A stretch of 52,984 nucleotides of DNA, from contig CABVSA010000017.1 of assembly GCA_902500805.1 (NCBI GenBank), positions 1-52,984 of the forward strand, written 5' to 3'. Below are positions 18,744 through 26,897 of the stretch, piece by piece. This DNA comes from an uncultured Nitrospira sp. (GTDB lineage: Bacteria > Nitrospirota > Nitrospiria > Nitrospirales > Nitrospiraceae). A program made the position numbers and the translations under genes. The notes under the pieces are model-generated. The model was not told the DNA's origin. It worked only from the letters and a program-made list of their open reading frames with translations, and did not search any database. Position 1 is the stretch's first letter. Every line of letters begins with the position of its first letter.

Positions 18744-19008
18744 GACCTGTTTCGCAACACCTCTCGATTTCCTTCCCATTCTCAGCTCGTCCAGCGAACT
18801 CCGCAGAAACACAACGGCAGTTTACTCATAGATTCCCCCCGTTCTTCCGATTTTCTGGCCAATGACTTCCTCCTGGGGTAGAGACCGACATCCCAATCCT
18901 CGGTTCCGTGACAAAAATGTGATGCTTTCGCGAGAGCGGCGTGAGATGGCGGCGCTATTGTGGGAGAGTCGATTTGTTGCAATTTATCCATAAACCAAGG
19001 AGGATGGG

Positions 19009-20112
19009 ATGATACGCAGATTGATCATGGGTGCGCTGGTCACGGCGATCACTCTTTCCGGGTGGGTGACCGGCTCGGCGTTCGCCGATGATGAGTGGCA
19101 ATCGCCCGTTGTGTATACGATGTCGAATGATCCGGATGCCAATGCCGTCTTGGTCTTCAGACAGCATGGGGACACCCTGGTTCCAGCCGGATCGTTTCCA
19201 ACAGGTGGCAAGGGGTCAGGCGGCGGTCTGGGCAATCAAGGGGCCCTGGCATTCAGCGATGATGGAGATGAGCTCTTGGTGGTGAATCCCGGCAGCAATG
19301 ATATTTCGGTGTTTCAGATTCATGGTCGTCATCTCAGGCTGACGGATCGCGTGCCATCGGGGGGGACTCGCCCCATCAGCCTTGCCACGCATAATGATTA
19401 CGTCTATGTGTTGAACGCGGGAGGGGCTGGCAATATCGCGGGGTTTGAACTGACGCATCAGGACAAATTGAAGCCGATCGCCGGCTCCATTCGGCCGCTC
19501 AGCGGGGCGAACACCGCTCCGGCGCAAATCTCCTTCAATCCGTCCGGCGATACGCTGGTCGTCACGGAAAAGGCGACCCAGATCATCGATACCTATGCGG
19601 TCGACGAGGATGGTGTAGCGTCCGGTCCTGTGGCGCAGCCGTCCAATGGTGCCACCCCGTTTGGCTTTTCCTTTACTCGGCGTGGGGTGCTAGTGGTCAG
19701 TGAGGCGTTTGGCGGCACGCCGAATGCCTCAGCGGTATCCTCCTATACGCTTCGTGACGGGACCTTGAATGTGCGGAGTGGGTCGGTGCCCACCTCCCAA
19801 ACGGCTGCCTGCTGGATTGTCATCACGAAGAACGACAAATTTGCCTATGCCAGCAATACCGGTAGTAATAATATCTCGAGTTATCGAGTCGGCCGGAGCG
19901 GACGGTTAGTGTTGCAGGAATCCGTGGCAACCCCCACCGGTGCCGGTCCTATTGATATGGCCTTGAATCGGAACAGTCGGTTTCTGTATGTGCTCAATGG
20001 AGGGGCCCGCTCAATCGAGGTTTTCCAGGTCAATCGGGCCAATGGGCGCTTGACTGCAGGGACCGGTGTCTCCGGTCTCCCCAATAGCGCGAATGGCCTT
20101 CTGGCTCGGTAA
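19009..20112 (+). CDS. Exported lactonase-family seven-bladed beta-propeller
   Basis: A 367-aa protein with signal peptide (LVTAITLSGWVTGSAFADD). Repeated propeller blades of the 6-phosphogluconolactonase/YkgB type follow (VVYTMSNDPDANAVLVF, LLVVNPGSNDISVFQI, YVYVLNAGGAGNIAGFEL, KFAYASNTGSNNISSY, FLYVLNGGARSIEVFQV). The family name comes from a cytoplasmic enzyme. Exported members are often binding proteins, so lactonase activity is not implied. A strong AAGGAGG precedes the ATG. It is flanked by 265 bp of apparently empty DNA on the left and a strong hairpin on the right. Confidence 0.88.
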   Translation: MIRRLIMGALVTAITLSGWVTGSAFADDEWQSPVVYTMSNDPDANAVLVFRQHGDTLVPAGSFPTGGKGSGGGLGNQGALAFSDDGDELLVVNPGSNDISVFQIHGRHLRLTDRVPSGGTRPISLATHNDYVYVLNAGGAGNIAGFELTHQDKLKPIAGSIRPLSGANTAPAQISFNPSGDTLVVTEKATQIIDTYAVDEDGVASGPVAQPSNGATPFGFSFTRRGVLVVSEAFGGTPNASAVSSYTLRDGTLNVRSGSVPTSQTAACWIVITKNDKFAYASNTGSNNISSYRVGRSGRLVLQESVATPTGAGPIDMALNRNSRFLYVLNGGARSIEVFQVNRANGRLTAGTGVSGLPNSANGLLAR

Positions 20113-20146
20113 TCGTCTGCTGTGTCCGATCCCTGGTCTCAGGACT

Positions 20147-20180
20147 ACTCAGAAGCCTCGCTTCGGCGTGGCTTCTGAGT
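20147..20180 (+). terminator. Strong hairpin with UUCG loop
   Basis: The arms ACTCAGAAGCC (20147-20157) and GGCTTCTGAGT (20170-20180) pair perfectly. The 12-nt centre forms a further CGC-TTCG-GCG stem closed by a UUCG tetraloop, with one T-T mismatch between. There is no downstream T-run, so it may be a Rho-assisted terminator of the lactonase gene or a leader structure of the response regulator that starts 99 bp on. Confidence 0.55.
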
Positions 20181-20278
20181 GTGTGAGAACGGCTAAGCCT
20201 CGGCGAGTACTGAATAGCTGGCAGTGGCGTTGGTCGGGTCATTGTCGGTTGATGGGCGGTGGACAGGACGGAGAGCAG

Positions 20279-20995
20279 ATGGCACCTCGCACGATTCTTG
20301 TCGTTGAAGATGATCCTGACATCGCCCAGCTCGTGCATCTCCATCTGCGCGATACGGGATATGACGTAGATGTAGCGCAGGATGGTCCGGCAGGTCTTCA
20401 GCAGGCCCTTGCAAAGTCCTATGACTTGATCATTCTCGATCTGATGCTGCCTGGAATGGATGGATTGGAGGTGTGCCGGAAACTGCGCGCTTCGTCGAAG
20501 TATAGCCTGGTCCTGATGGTGACGGCCAAGTCGACGGAACTGGATCGGGTGTTGGGTTTGGAAGTCGGGGCGGACGACTACCTCACCAAGCCGTTCAGCA
20601 TTTTGGAGCTCCTGGCACGAGTGAAAGCCTTGTTTCGACGTATGGAGGCTCTTCGCGCACAGGCTCCTCCCGGGAAGTCTCTGATCATTCGCGCGGGCGA
20701 TCTCGTCATCGAGGTCGATAAACGAAAGGTCCAGCTGCGCGGTCGACCGATCGAGTTGACGGCTAAAGAGTTTGACCTCTTGCTCCAATTCGCCCAGCAT
20801 CCTGGCCAGGTCTATACCCGTGCGAAGCTTTTGGATGATGTGTGGGGATACTCGCATGAGGGGTATGAACATACCGTGAACTCTCATATCAATCGGTTGC
20901 GGGCCAAAATCGAAGATGACAGCAGCAGGCCCCGGTATATTTTGACCGTGTGGGGGGTCGGCTATAGCTTTTCTGAGGAATGGTCGGAACGGTAG
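20279..20995 (+). CDS. OmpR/PhoB-family response regulator
   Basis: A 238-aa DNA-binding regulator. The receiver domain has the acidic pair Asp11-Asp12 in VVEDDPD, phospho-acceptor Asp54 in IILDLMLPGMDG and Lys104 in YLTKPF. The C-terminal winged helix has PIELTAKEFDLLLQF, a GQVYTRAKLLDDVWG stretch, VNSHINRLRAKIE and the terminal VWGVGYSF. The start at ATG 20279 gives the normal N-terminus; the longer open frame from 20066 overlaps the lactonase gene and is not coding. It is followed four bases later by its likely partner kinase. Confidence 0.95.
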   Translation: MAPRTILVVEDDPDIAQLVHLHLRDTGYDVDVAQDGPAGLQQALAKSYDLIILDLMLPGMDGLEVCRKLRASSKYSLVLMVTAKSTELDRVLGLEVGADDYLTKPFSILELLARVKALFRRMEALRAQAPPGKSLIIRAGDLVIEVDKRKVQLRGRPIELTAKEFDLLLQFAQHPGQVYTRAKLLDDVWGYSHEGYEHTVNSHINRLRAKIEDDSSRPRYILTVWGVGYSFSEEWSER

Positions 20996-20999
20996 CGTC

Positions 21000-22544
21000 A
21001 TGTTCCACACGCTGTACGGAAAGTTGGCGGCCGTGCTCTTCGGGCTTTTTTGTGTGATCGGCGCCGTGGCTGTTGCGCTCACGCTGTATAGCACGCGCGT
21101 GTACTTTCAAGAGGTGAGCCAAAAGCTGAATCGCACGCTCGCCGAACGGATGGTGTCAGAACAGGCACTCATGCAGGAGGGGCAGGTCAATGACGCTGCG
21201 CTGAAGGACATCTTTCACCAGCTCATGGTGATCAATCCCAGCATTGAACTGTACCTGCTTGATCCTCAGGGCACCATCCTGACCTTTTCGGCTCCCCCAG
21301 GGAAGGTCAAGCGGCAGCGTATCTCGCTTGACCCACTCAATCGCTTCTTGTCCGGCGGCGAGGACTTCCCGATCCTAGGAGATGACCCGCGTGATCTCAC
21401 GCGTAAAAAAGTGTTTTCGGTCTATCCGATTGAAACGTTGGGAGGGGCCATCGAAGGCTATCTATACATTATTCTGGGCGGTGAGGAGTTTGATTCAGTC
21501 ATGCAGATGCTGGAGCAGAGTCATATCCTCCGATTAAGCGTATGGACCGTCGGAGCCATTCTTATCCTGACTCTCCTGGCCGGACTGCTCTGTTTGAAAC
21601 TCTTGACGAGAAGACTCCATTCCCTGACGTTCGCGATGGAGGCCTTTCGGCGCGCTGAACTGGTTGCACAGCCGGGCATCGTGTCTTCGGTCGATGCCAA
21701 GACTTCCGTCGCTAGTCGAGGAGATGACATCGATCAGCTTGAGGCGACCTTTTTACACATGACGTGGCTCATCCGTCAACAAGTCCGTCAGTTGAAGACA
21801 ACCGATCAATTGCGGCGGGAACTGGTCGCCAATGTTTCACACGATCTTCGTACCCCTGTCACCAGTCTCCAGGGATACCTTGAGACCTTGGTGCTGAAGG
21901 AGGGGATGCTCTCGCCTGAGGAGCGTCAACGATATCTTGGCATTGCCGTCTCGCAAAGTAAACGATTAGGGGAACTTATTGATGAACTATTTGAACTTGC
22001 CAAGCTGAACTCACAGGAGATGAAGCCTCGTTGCGAATCATTTTCTCTTGGCGAACTGGTGCAGGACGTGGTCCAAAAGTTTCGGGTCATGGTCGAGGCT
22101 AAGCAGGTGACGGTTCAGGCAAAATGGGGAGAAGATCTCCCCCTGGTATCGGCCGATATTGGTCTGATCGAACGGGTTCTTGACAATTTGATTGAGAACG
22201 GACTCAAGCACACGCCTCCACAAGGTTGTGTCACGGTGATCCTGACCCCCACGGGTGAGACTATTCAGATACAAGTTTCGGATACCGGCTGCGGAATTGC
22301 ACCGAATGACCTTCCGCATATCTTTGACCGGTACTATCAAGGCAGGAACCAGCATCAAGCAGGTGATACCGGAGCAGGGCTCGGCCTTGCGATTACGAAA
22401 CGAATTTTGGAACTGCATGGAAGCGTCATTGACGCGCAGAGTGTTGTCGGCCAAGGGACAACCTTCTCTTTTCACCTGGCCGTGGCTCATCCCTGTCGCA
22501 TGCCGCTGACTGCTTCAGCAATGGAATACCTGCCCCACAGATAA
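21000..22544 (+). CDS. Sensor histidine kinase
   Basis: A 514-aa inner-membrane kinase. Transmembrane helix 1 is near residues 8-30 (VLFGLFCVIGAVAVALTLY), followed by a ~140-residue periplasmic sensor with an LYLLDPQGTILTFSAP PAS/Cache-like strand pattern. Helix 2 is near 185-205 (VGAILILTLLAGLLCLKLL), then a HAMP-like linker. The H-box NVSHDLRTPVTSLQGY has His281. The ATPase domain has the N-box DNLIENGLKHTP, the G1 box DTGCGIA, the F-box HIFDRYYQG and the G2 box GAGLGLAITKRI. The PhoR-like layout and the adjacent OmpR-type regulator suggest a two-component pair; the signal is unknown. Confidence 0.94.
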   Translation: MFHTLYGKLAAVLFGLFCVIGAVAVALTLYSTRVYFQEVSQKLNRTLAERMVSEQALMQEGQVNDAALKDIFHQLMVINPSIELYLLDPQGTILTFSAPPGKVKRQRISLDPLNRFLSGGEDFPILGDDPRDLTRKKVFSVYPIETLGGAIEGYLYIILGGEEFDSVMQMLEQSHILRLSVWTVGAILILTLLAGLLCLKLLTRRLHSLTFAMEAFRRAELVAQPGIVSSVDAKTSVASRGDDIDQLEATFLHMTWLIRQQVRQLKTTDQLRRELVANVSHDLRTPVTSLQGYLETLVLKEGMLSPEERQRYLGIAVSQSKRLGELIDELFELAKLNSQEMKPRCESFSLGELVQDVVQKFRVMVEAKQVTVQAKWGEDLPLVSADIGLIERVLDNLIENGLKHTPPQGCVTVILTPTGETIQIQVSDTGCGIAPNDLPHIFDRYYQGRNQHQAGDTGAGLGLAITKRILELHGSVIDAQSVVGQGTTFSFHLAVAHPCRMPLTASAMEYLPHR

Positions 22545-22834
22545 ACCCTCGGTTGCGTGCCCCAAGTCCTCAGCCAACTCCAGCCCGTGTCCTTCACGCA
22601 GCGGAACCCTGTGTGTTGCCGGGTCATGGTGTGATCGTTGGGTCCTGTCATCGAAATGCGATCACGTTGTGATGAAAATGTCATACCTTCGTGAAGGTTT
22701 GTCGTTCATTTTCTGCGAAGATCCCGGACCTCGGAAGAGTCACGGGGCACTGGGCTGTGAATCGGTTGGGATGCTCAAGAATACCCGGTGTTTGCTCCCA
22801 AGTATTGAAAACGACCGTTGACTGGAGAATGAGC

Positions 22835-23527
22835 ATGAAGACAAGCGTGGCGAGGCGTACAAGCACAGGTCTTTTTCCTCTAGCTGTGGGCAACGGCCCC
22901 GATGGGATGAGTGAGGAGAATCGACTTCTGTCCCAACTGCGGGCAAGAAAGGAAGAGGCATTTGAAACCGTCGTGATCCACTATCAGGAAACCTTCATTC
23001 GAATGGCGATGCGCTATGTCGCCAATCGGGCAACGGCTGAGGACATTGTGCAGGAGACGTGGATTGCGGTGATGAATGGGCTGAATTGGTTCGAAGGTCG
23101 GTCGTCCCTCCGTGCGTGGATTGGTGCGATTGTGATCCACAAAGCGAAAGACCGAGGTATTCGAGACAAACGGCAGAAGGTCTTTTCAGCTTTCGAATTG
23201 GAGACCGTTCACTGGAACGGGGAACCAGTTCTCTCTCGATTCAGGCCACGGCGGGAGGGGGCATGGCCGGCAACATGCTCCCGGCAGCTGTGGGATGAAC
23301 GGACGCCGGAGACATTGCTGGCATCAAGACAAGCCACCGCCTGTCTGTGGCATGCGATCGAGACCTTGCCTACACCACAGAAGGACGTTCTGATGCTACG
23401 CGATGTGGACGGCGTACATGCTCAAGAGGTCTGTGAGCAACTGAAGATTTCCAAAACAAATCTCTACGTGCGCTTACACCGCGCTCGTGAACAAGTGAAA
23501 ACGGCGGTCACGGCCGTATTGGGATGA
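22835..23527 (+). CDS. ECF-like RNA polymerase sigma factor
   Basis: A 230-aa sigma-70-family protein. Region 2 is present (ETVVIHYQETFIRMAMRYVA, then the -10-binding ATAEDIVQETWIAVMNGL and SSLRAWIGAIVIHKAKD), as is region 4 (LPTPQKDVLMLRDVDGVHAQEVCEQLKI, then KTNLYVRLHRAREQVK). The linker is longer than in most ECF factors. I start it at ATG 22835, seven bases after GGAG; ATG 22829 and a GTG at 22691 are in-frame alternatives. No complete anti-sigma gene follows. The frame stays open for 57 codons after the TGA but without a good start. Confidence 0.88.
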   Translation: MKTSVARRTSTGLFPLAVGNGPDGMSEENRLLSQLRARKEEAFETVVIHYQETFIRMAMRYVANRATAEDIVQETWIAVMNGLNWFEGRSSLRAWIGAIVIHKAKDRGIRDKRQKVFSAFELETVHWNGEPVLSRFRPRREGAWPATCSRQLWDERTPETLLASRQATACLWHAIETLPTPQKDVLMLRDVDGVHAQEVCEQLKISKTNLYVRLHRAREQVKTAVTAVLG

Positions 23528-23843
23528 GCCGGGAGGTACACTGCTTTCGACGAGAGCATCGCAAGATCTTTCATCGGCGATCAATCCGTGAAGCGCGTGG
23601 GGGAAGTCCTGCGGAGTGAAAGCGGCGGGGAGGATATCGATGAAGTGTCGCGCCGATGGACAAGGGGGCTACGCACCGTGATGCAGATGTTTGCATAACC
23701 TATCAATTTGGGGCATGGTGTGAGGGGAAGGGCCGTGGGCTCACTGTCGATGGGACTGCTATCTGTAAGGAAATGAGCCGATGAATGACAGAGAGAGGTG
23801 GATGATCGAGCCCCCCTTGATCGAGACGGGCTTGACGCGGTGA
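23528..23843. other. Intergenic region with no supported gene
   Basis: A 316-bp gap between the sigma factor and the convergent small exported-protein gene. In the sigma frame the codons continue without a stop to a TAA at about 23696-23698, reading ...VGEVLRSESGGEDIDEVSRR.... Only GTG starts are available. A 31-codon ATG frame overlaps the sigma stop (ATG at 23524). Neither resembles a zinc-finger anti-sigma factor clearly enough to call. No T-rich terminator was seen. Confidence 0.4.
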
Positions 23844-24245
23844 TTATTGGATGGAGTTGGCGAAGCCGTCCCTGGTGATTTCAGCGCGCACCCGGTCGCC
23901 GACTTTCTTGTGGCCTCGTAGGTGTTTGGTTTCCCGACTGACATAGAGGTGAACCTGATTTCCTTCGTAGTCTTCAACGGTGTAGGTGTCGCCCTTGATC
24001 CGTGTGACCGTACCGCCGATGGTCTTCCACGCTGGACCAGGCCGAGGTGTCGACTGACTGGGACGTGAGAGGGTATAGGTATTTGTCAGGGAGTCATTCG
24101 GGTCTGTGGAAGCCGATCCGGATGATGAAACGACCTGGTTCTTCTTGTCTTGTGAGGCTGCAGAGGTGACGGATGGCAAAATCAGCAAGAACAGGGTCAG
24201 AGTCCATAGAAGAGCAGAAAGGATCCTTTTGTGAGATGTGCGCAT
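23844..24245 (-). CDS. Small exported OB-like protein, function unknown
   Basis: A 133-aa protein with a clear Sec signal (LSALLWTLTLFLLILPSVTSAAS), a Ser/Thr/Pro-rich linker and a compact C-terminal domain (IGGTVTRIKGDTYTVEDYEG then QVHLYVSRETKHLRGHKKVG). That domain has the beta-strand pattern of a small OB or DUF5666-like fold. The start at 24243-24245 is fixed by GAGGAGG six bases upstream; the open frame upstream to 24341 has no coding support. It is divergent from the radical SAM operon, with 102 bp between starts. Confidence 0.75.
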   Translation of the reverse strand: MRTSHKRILSALLWTLTLFLLILPSVTSAASQDKKNQVVSSSGSASTDPNDSLTNTYTLSRPSQSTPRPGPAWKTIGGTVTRIKGDTYTVEDYEGNQVHLYVSRETKHLRGHKKVGDRVRAEITRDGFANSIQ

Positions 24246-24347
24246 CAGATGCCTCCTCGTCGACAGCGTGTATGGATAGGACCATTGTGCAACAACGGAA
24301 ATACATGTCGAGAGAAAATTAAAATCGCTGTGTAGGATCACTTCCTC

Positions 24348-25406
24348 ATGTTGATACAGATTGAACGATTACAATCGAGCACGGTGGAGCGAGACGCGGG
24401 ACCGGTGTCGGAGCAACCGAGACGACCGAGCTTCGCTCGATCGCTCTGGGGCGGGTTGCGGAATCTCGCCTTGCGCCGTCCGCTGTTGGCCGTGTTTCAA
24501 GTCAATCTTCGCTGTAATTCTTCTTGCGGGTATTGCAACCTACCGTTGAATGTCGGTCGCTATGAAATGTCGCGTGAGGAAATCCGAGAGGTCTTCGCCA
24601 AGCTCTATCACGACGGACTGCGGGTGGTATTTGTGCAAGGCGGGGAGCCCCTACTCCGTCGAGACCTTACAGCGATTCTTGAAGATTTGTATGAAATCGG
24701 GTTTCATCTGACGGTGATTACCAATGGGACCAAACTGACCATGCCTCTCGTAAGCCAATTCGACGATCTCGGAATTTCCCTCTCGATCAGTCTCGATACG
24801 CTGGATCGCAGCAAGTATGAACGTATTCGGGGAGCGGATCAGCTCGATGCCGTCCTCACCGGCCTTGATTTGCTCCAGCACTATCGGTCTCCCAAGTTTC
24901 TGACCTGCATCGTCAGCGAGGTCAATCGCGATGAGGTCAGCCAGGTGGTGGCGTTCGCTCAGCAGCGAGGGTTTTTGCCGGTGGTTGGGGCGTACCATTG
25001 GGATGTCGGACTGTATGGTAAGCAGGATGCAACATTGATGTACGACCGAGAGCAGGCCCGGTTGGTCTTCGAGCGATTGCTGAGAGTGGAGGCTCTGCCC
25101 AGGGGCTATCTTCGGCAATATGCAAAGGACAATGTCACATGGCTGGGTGGAGAGCAACTCAAGCCCTGCGATGCGGGGGGGTACAGCATCGCGATTGATG
25201 CTTCGGGGAATCTCTCGCCCTGCCTCTCGCTTCCTCCTGTCGGCAATCTTCGTGAGTCGTCTCTCAGTGAAATAGTTGCGCGGTTTGATCGATCGAGGAT
25301 TCAACGTTGCTCAGACCACTCATCCTGTAACAGGCTGGATGGGCGGGTCATCGGTTCCGTACTCCGGCACCCCATCGCAGCCTGGCACACACCGGTGTCA
25401 TGGTGA
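24348..25406 (+). CDS. Radical SAM protein (HpnH/SPASM-like)
   Basis: A 352-aa enzyme. The iron-sulfur motif C-x3-C-x2-C is at Cys56, Cys60 and Cys63 (NLRCNSSCGYC). The SAM-contacting glycine motif FVQGGEPLLRRDL follows, with later barrel strands HLTVITNGTKL and LSISLDTLDR. The C-terminus has four further Cys (KPCDAGG, LSPCLSLPPVGNL, QRCSDHSSCNR), as in SPASM/Twitch auxiliary-cluster domains. It is the first gene of a compact operon: its stop overlaps the next start by seven bases. The substrate is unknown; a modification of a peptide or lipid precursor is plausible. Confidence 0.9.
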   Translation: MLIQIERLQSSTVERDAGPVSEQPRRPSFARSLWGGLRNLALRRPLLAVFQVNLRCNSSCGYCNLPLNVGRYEMSREEIREVFAKLYHDGLRVVFVQGGEPLLRRDLTAILEDLYEIGFHLTVITNGTKLTMPLVSQFDDLGISLSISLDTLDRSKYERIRGADQLDAVLTGLDLLQHYRSPKFLTCIVSEVNRDEVSQVVAFAQQRGFLPVVGAYHWDVGLYGKQDATLMYDREQARLVFERLLRVEALPRGYLRQYAKDNVTWLGGEQLKPCDAGGYSIAIDASGNLSPCLSLPPVGNLRESSLSEIVARFDRSRIQRCSDHSSCNRLDGRVIGSVLRHPIAAWHTPVSW

Positions 25407-26218
25407 AACAGAGGGAACAGTTTCTTATCTGTCTCGTCATCTGGTTGGCGGGCATGCTCACGGCCTGTTCCACTGTTCCGACGTCATTTACTCCCAAGGA
25501 CCCGCTTCGTCCTGATGAATTCTCGCATCGACTGCTTGGTCACGTCTTCGCGTCATACGTCAAGGATGGTGTGGTCGATTATACTGGTATTAAAACCGAC
25601 GGTCGGTTTCCTCCCTATCTGGCGCAGCTTGACCGAATGGATCCCAATGCGCTGGAGACGCGCCATGAGCGGCTGGCCTTCTGGATTAATGCCTACAATG
25701 CCTTCGCCGTTAAAGGCATCGTGGACCACTATTCCCCGGCGAACCTTGTCGGACGCTATCGATACTTCATCGGGCGCGAGTATCGGGTCGGGGGAACCAT
25801 CATCAATCTCTACGATCTCGAGCGGCAGGTCTTGATTAAACAGTTTCAGGAACCGTTGATCCATTTTGCCATCGTGTGCGCCTCCACCTCCTGTCCCAAG
25901 CTCCAGCCCTGGACCTATGAGCCGGATCAGCTCAATATACAGCTGGATCGTGTGGCCAGGGAGTTTATCAATGATCCCACCCGCAATCGGTTCGACCGCA
26001 AGAAAAAAGTTGCGTCGCTTTCGATGATCTTTAAATGGTTCGAGGATGATTTCACCAAGGCGGCTGGTTCGGTTGTATCCTACATCACTCGCTATGTGAA
26101 CGACCCTGAACTGGTTCAGGATTTGATGCAGTCGGACTATCGTATCGAGTATCTCGAGTACGATTGGAGCTTGAACGGCATTCCACCAAGGGAGACAACC
26201 GATGTTGGTCAGTCATGA
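25400..26218 (+). CDS. DUF547 lipoprotein
   Basis: A 272-aa protein with a lipoprotein signal (ICLVIWLAGMLTAC, Cys23 lipidated). A full DUF547 domain follows: YVKDGVVDYTGIK, ERLAFWINAYNAFAVKGIVDHY, the IHFAIVCASTSCPKLQPW Cys/His segment and VASLSMIFKWFEDDF. DUF547 resembles papain-like or transglutaminase-like folds with a conserved Cys and His, although activity has not been shown for most members. It overlaps the radical SAM gene and the ferritin-like gene (start 26202), indicating strict co-expression. Confidence 0.9.
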   Translation: MVKQREQFLICLVIWLAGMLTACSTVPTSFTPKDPLRPDEFSHRLLGHVFASYVKDGVVDYTGIKTDGRFPPYLAQLDRMDPNALETRHERLAFWINAYNAFAVKGIVDHYSPANLVGRYRYFIGREYRVGGTIINLYDLERQVLIKQFQEPLIHFAIVCASTSCPKLQPWTYEPDQLNIQLDRVAREFINDPTRNRFDRKKKVASLSMIFKWFEDDFTKAAGSVVSYITRYVNDPELVQDLMQSDYRIEYLEYDWSLNGIPPRETTDVGQS

Positions 26219-26894
26219 TGAGAAGGCCCCCATCGCGAGACTTTTGACGTTTCTCGAGCATGGCGAGCGGATGGCCCATGACTGTGCCAAGGCGCAAGCC
26301 GGATTGTCCGCTGATTCCGCGACAAGACGATTTTTGCTGAATCAGGCCAAGCAAGAAGCGATGCATGCCATGGTGTTCCAGGGTGCGATTGCCTGGCTGG
26401 CTCCGAAACACCTGTGTGATACGCCGTTTCTTCCTGCATTGGAAGAGTATCGAGCGATGCTGGACGAGGCGTTGGCGCGCCGAGATCTTACGGAGACGTT
26501 TCTGGGTGAGCAAGTGGTGCTTGAAGGCTTGGGCGAAGCCGTCCTCGCGCGTATTGAAGAAGGGTTAGTAAAGCGGGCGGCTCCGTTCAGACGGCTCCGT
26601 TTGGTTCTGTTGCACCAGGAGGAAGCGCACCATGGATTCGGCCGCCGTCAGCTTGAGCGAGCCATTGAACGTGGCGAGACCGATGTGACGGATCTCAATC
26701 GACGGGCGCAACGATACCTTGCCTTAACCGATGCCATGGTCTTCACGCTCCGTGACCTGTTTGAGAGCATCGACGAGGATGCCACGGCCTGGGCGCAGGA
26801 TGTCCGGACCTTCTTGCCGGACTGGTGTGGGATGAGCAACCAACTGTCAGCAGTCAGTCACCAGCCGGTTAGCGACGGATGTTTGGTGAGCTGA
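26202..26894 (+). CDS. Ferritin-like diiron protein
   Basis: A 230-aa soluble helical protein. Two spaced ExxH metal motifs (KQEAMHAMVFQG and HQEEAHHGFGRRQLE), plus glutamates in FLGEQVVLEGLGEAVL, fit the four-helix carboxylate-bridged diiron fold. It could be an oxygenase or a hydroxylase. A GGGAG ribosome site precedes ATG 26202, inside the end of the DUF547 gene. The last ~20 residues (NQLSAVSHQPVSDG) are encoded by a short repeat-like DNA stretch and look like an extension read through a non-coding repeat. Confidence 0.75.
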   Translation: MLVSHDEKAPIARLLTFLEHGERMAHDCAKAQAGLSADSATRRFLLNQAKQEAMHAMVFQGAIAWLAPKHLCDTPFLPALEEYRAMLDEALARRDLTETFLGEQVVLEGLGEAVLARIEEGLVKRAAPFRRLRLVLLHQEEAHHGFGRRQLERAIERGETDVTDLNRRAQRYLALTDAMVFTLRDLFESIDEDATAWAQDVRTFLPDWCGMSNQLSAVSHQPVSDGCLVS

Positions 26895-26897
26895 TCG

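Noticed and set aside
20030..21094. 354-aa open frame on minus
   Set aside because: Lies opposite the response regulator gene, whose receiver and DNA-binding motifs are complete; composition typical of an antisense shadow.
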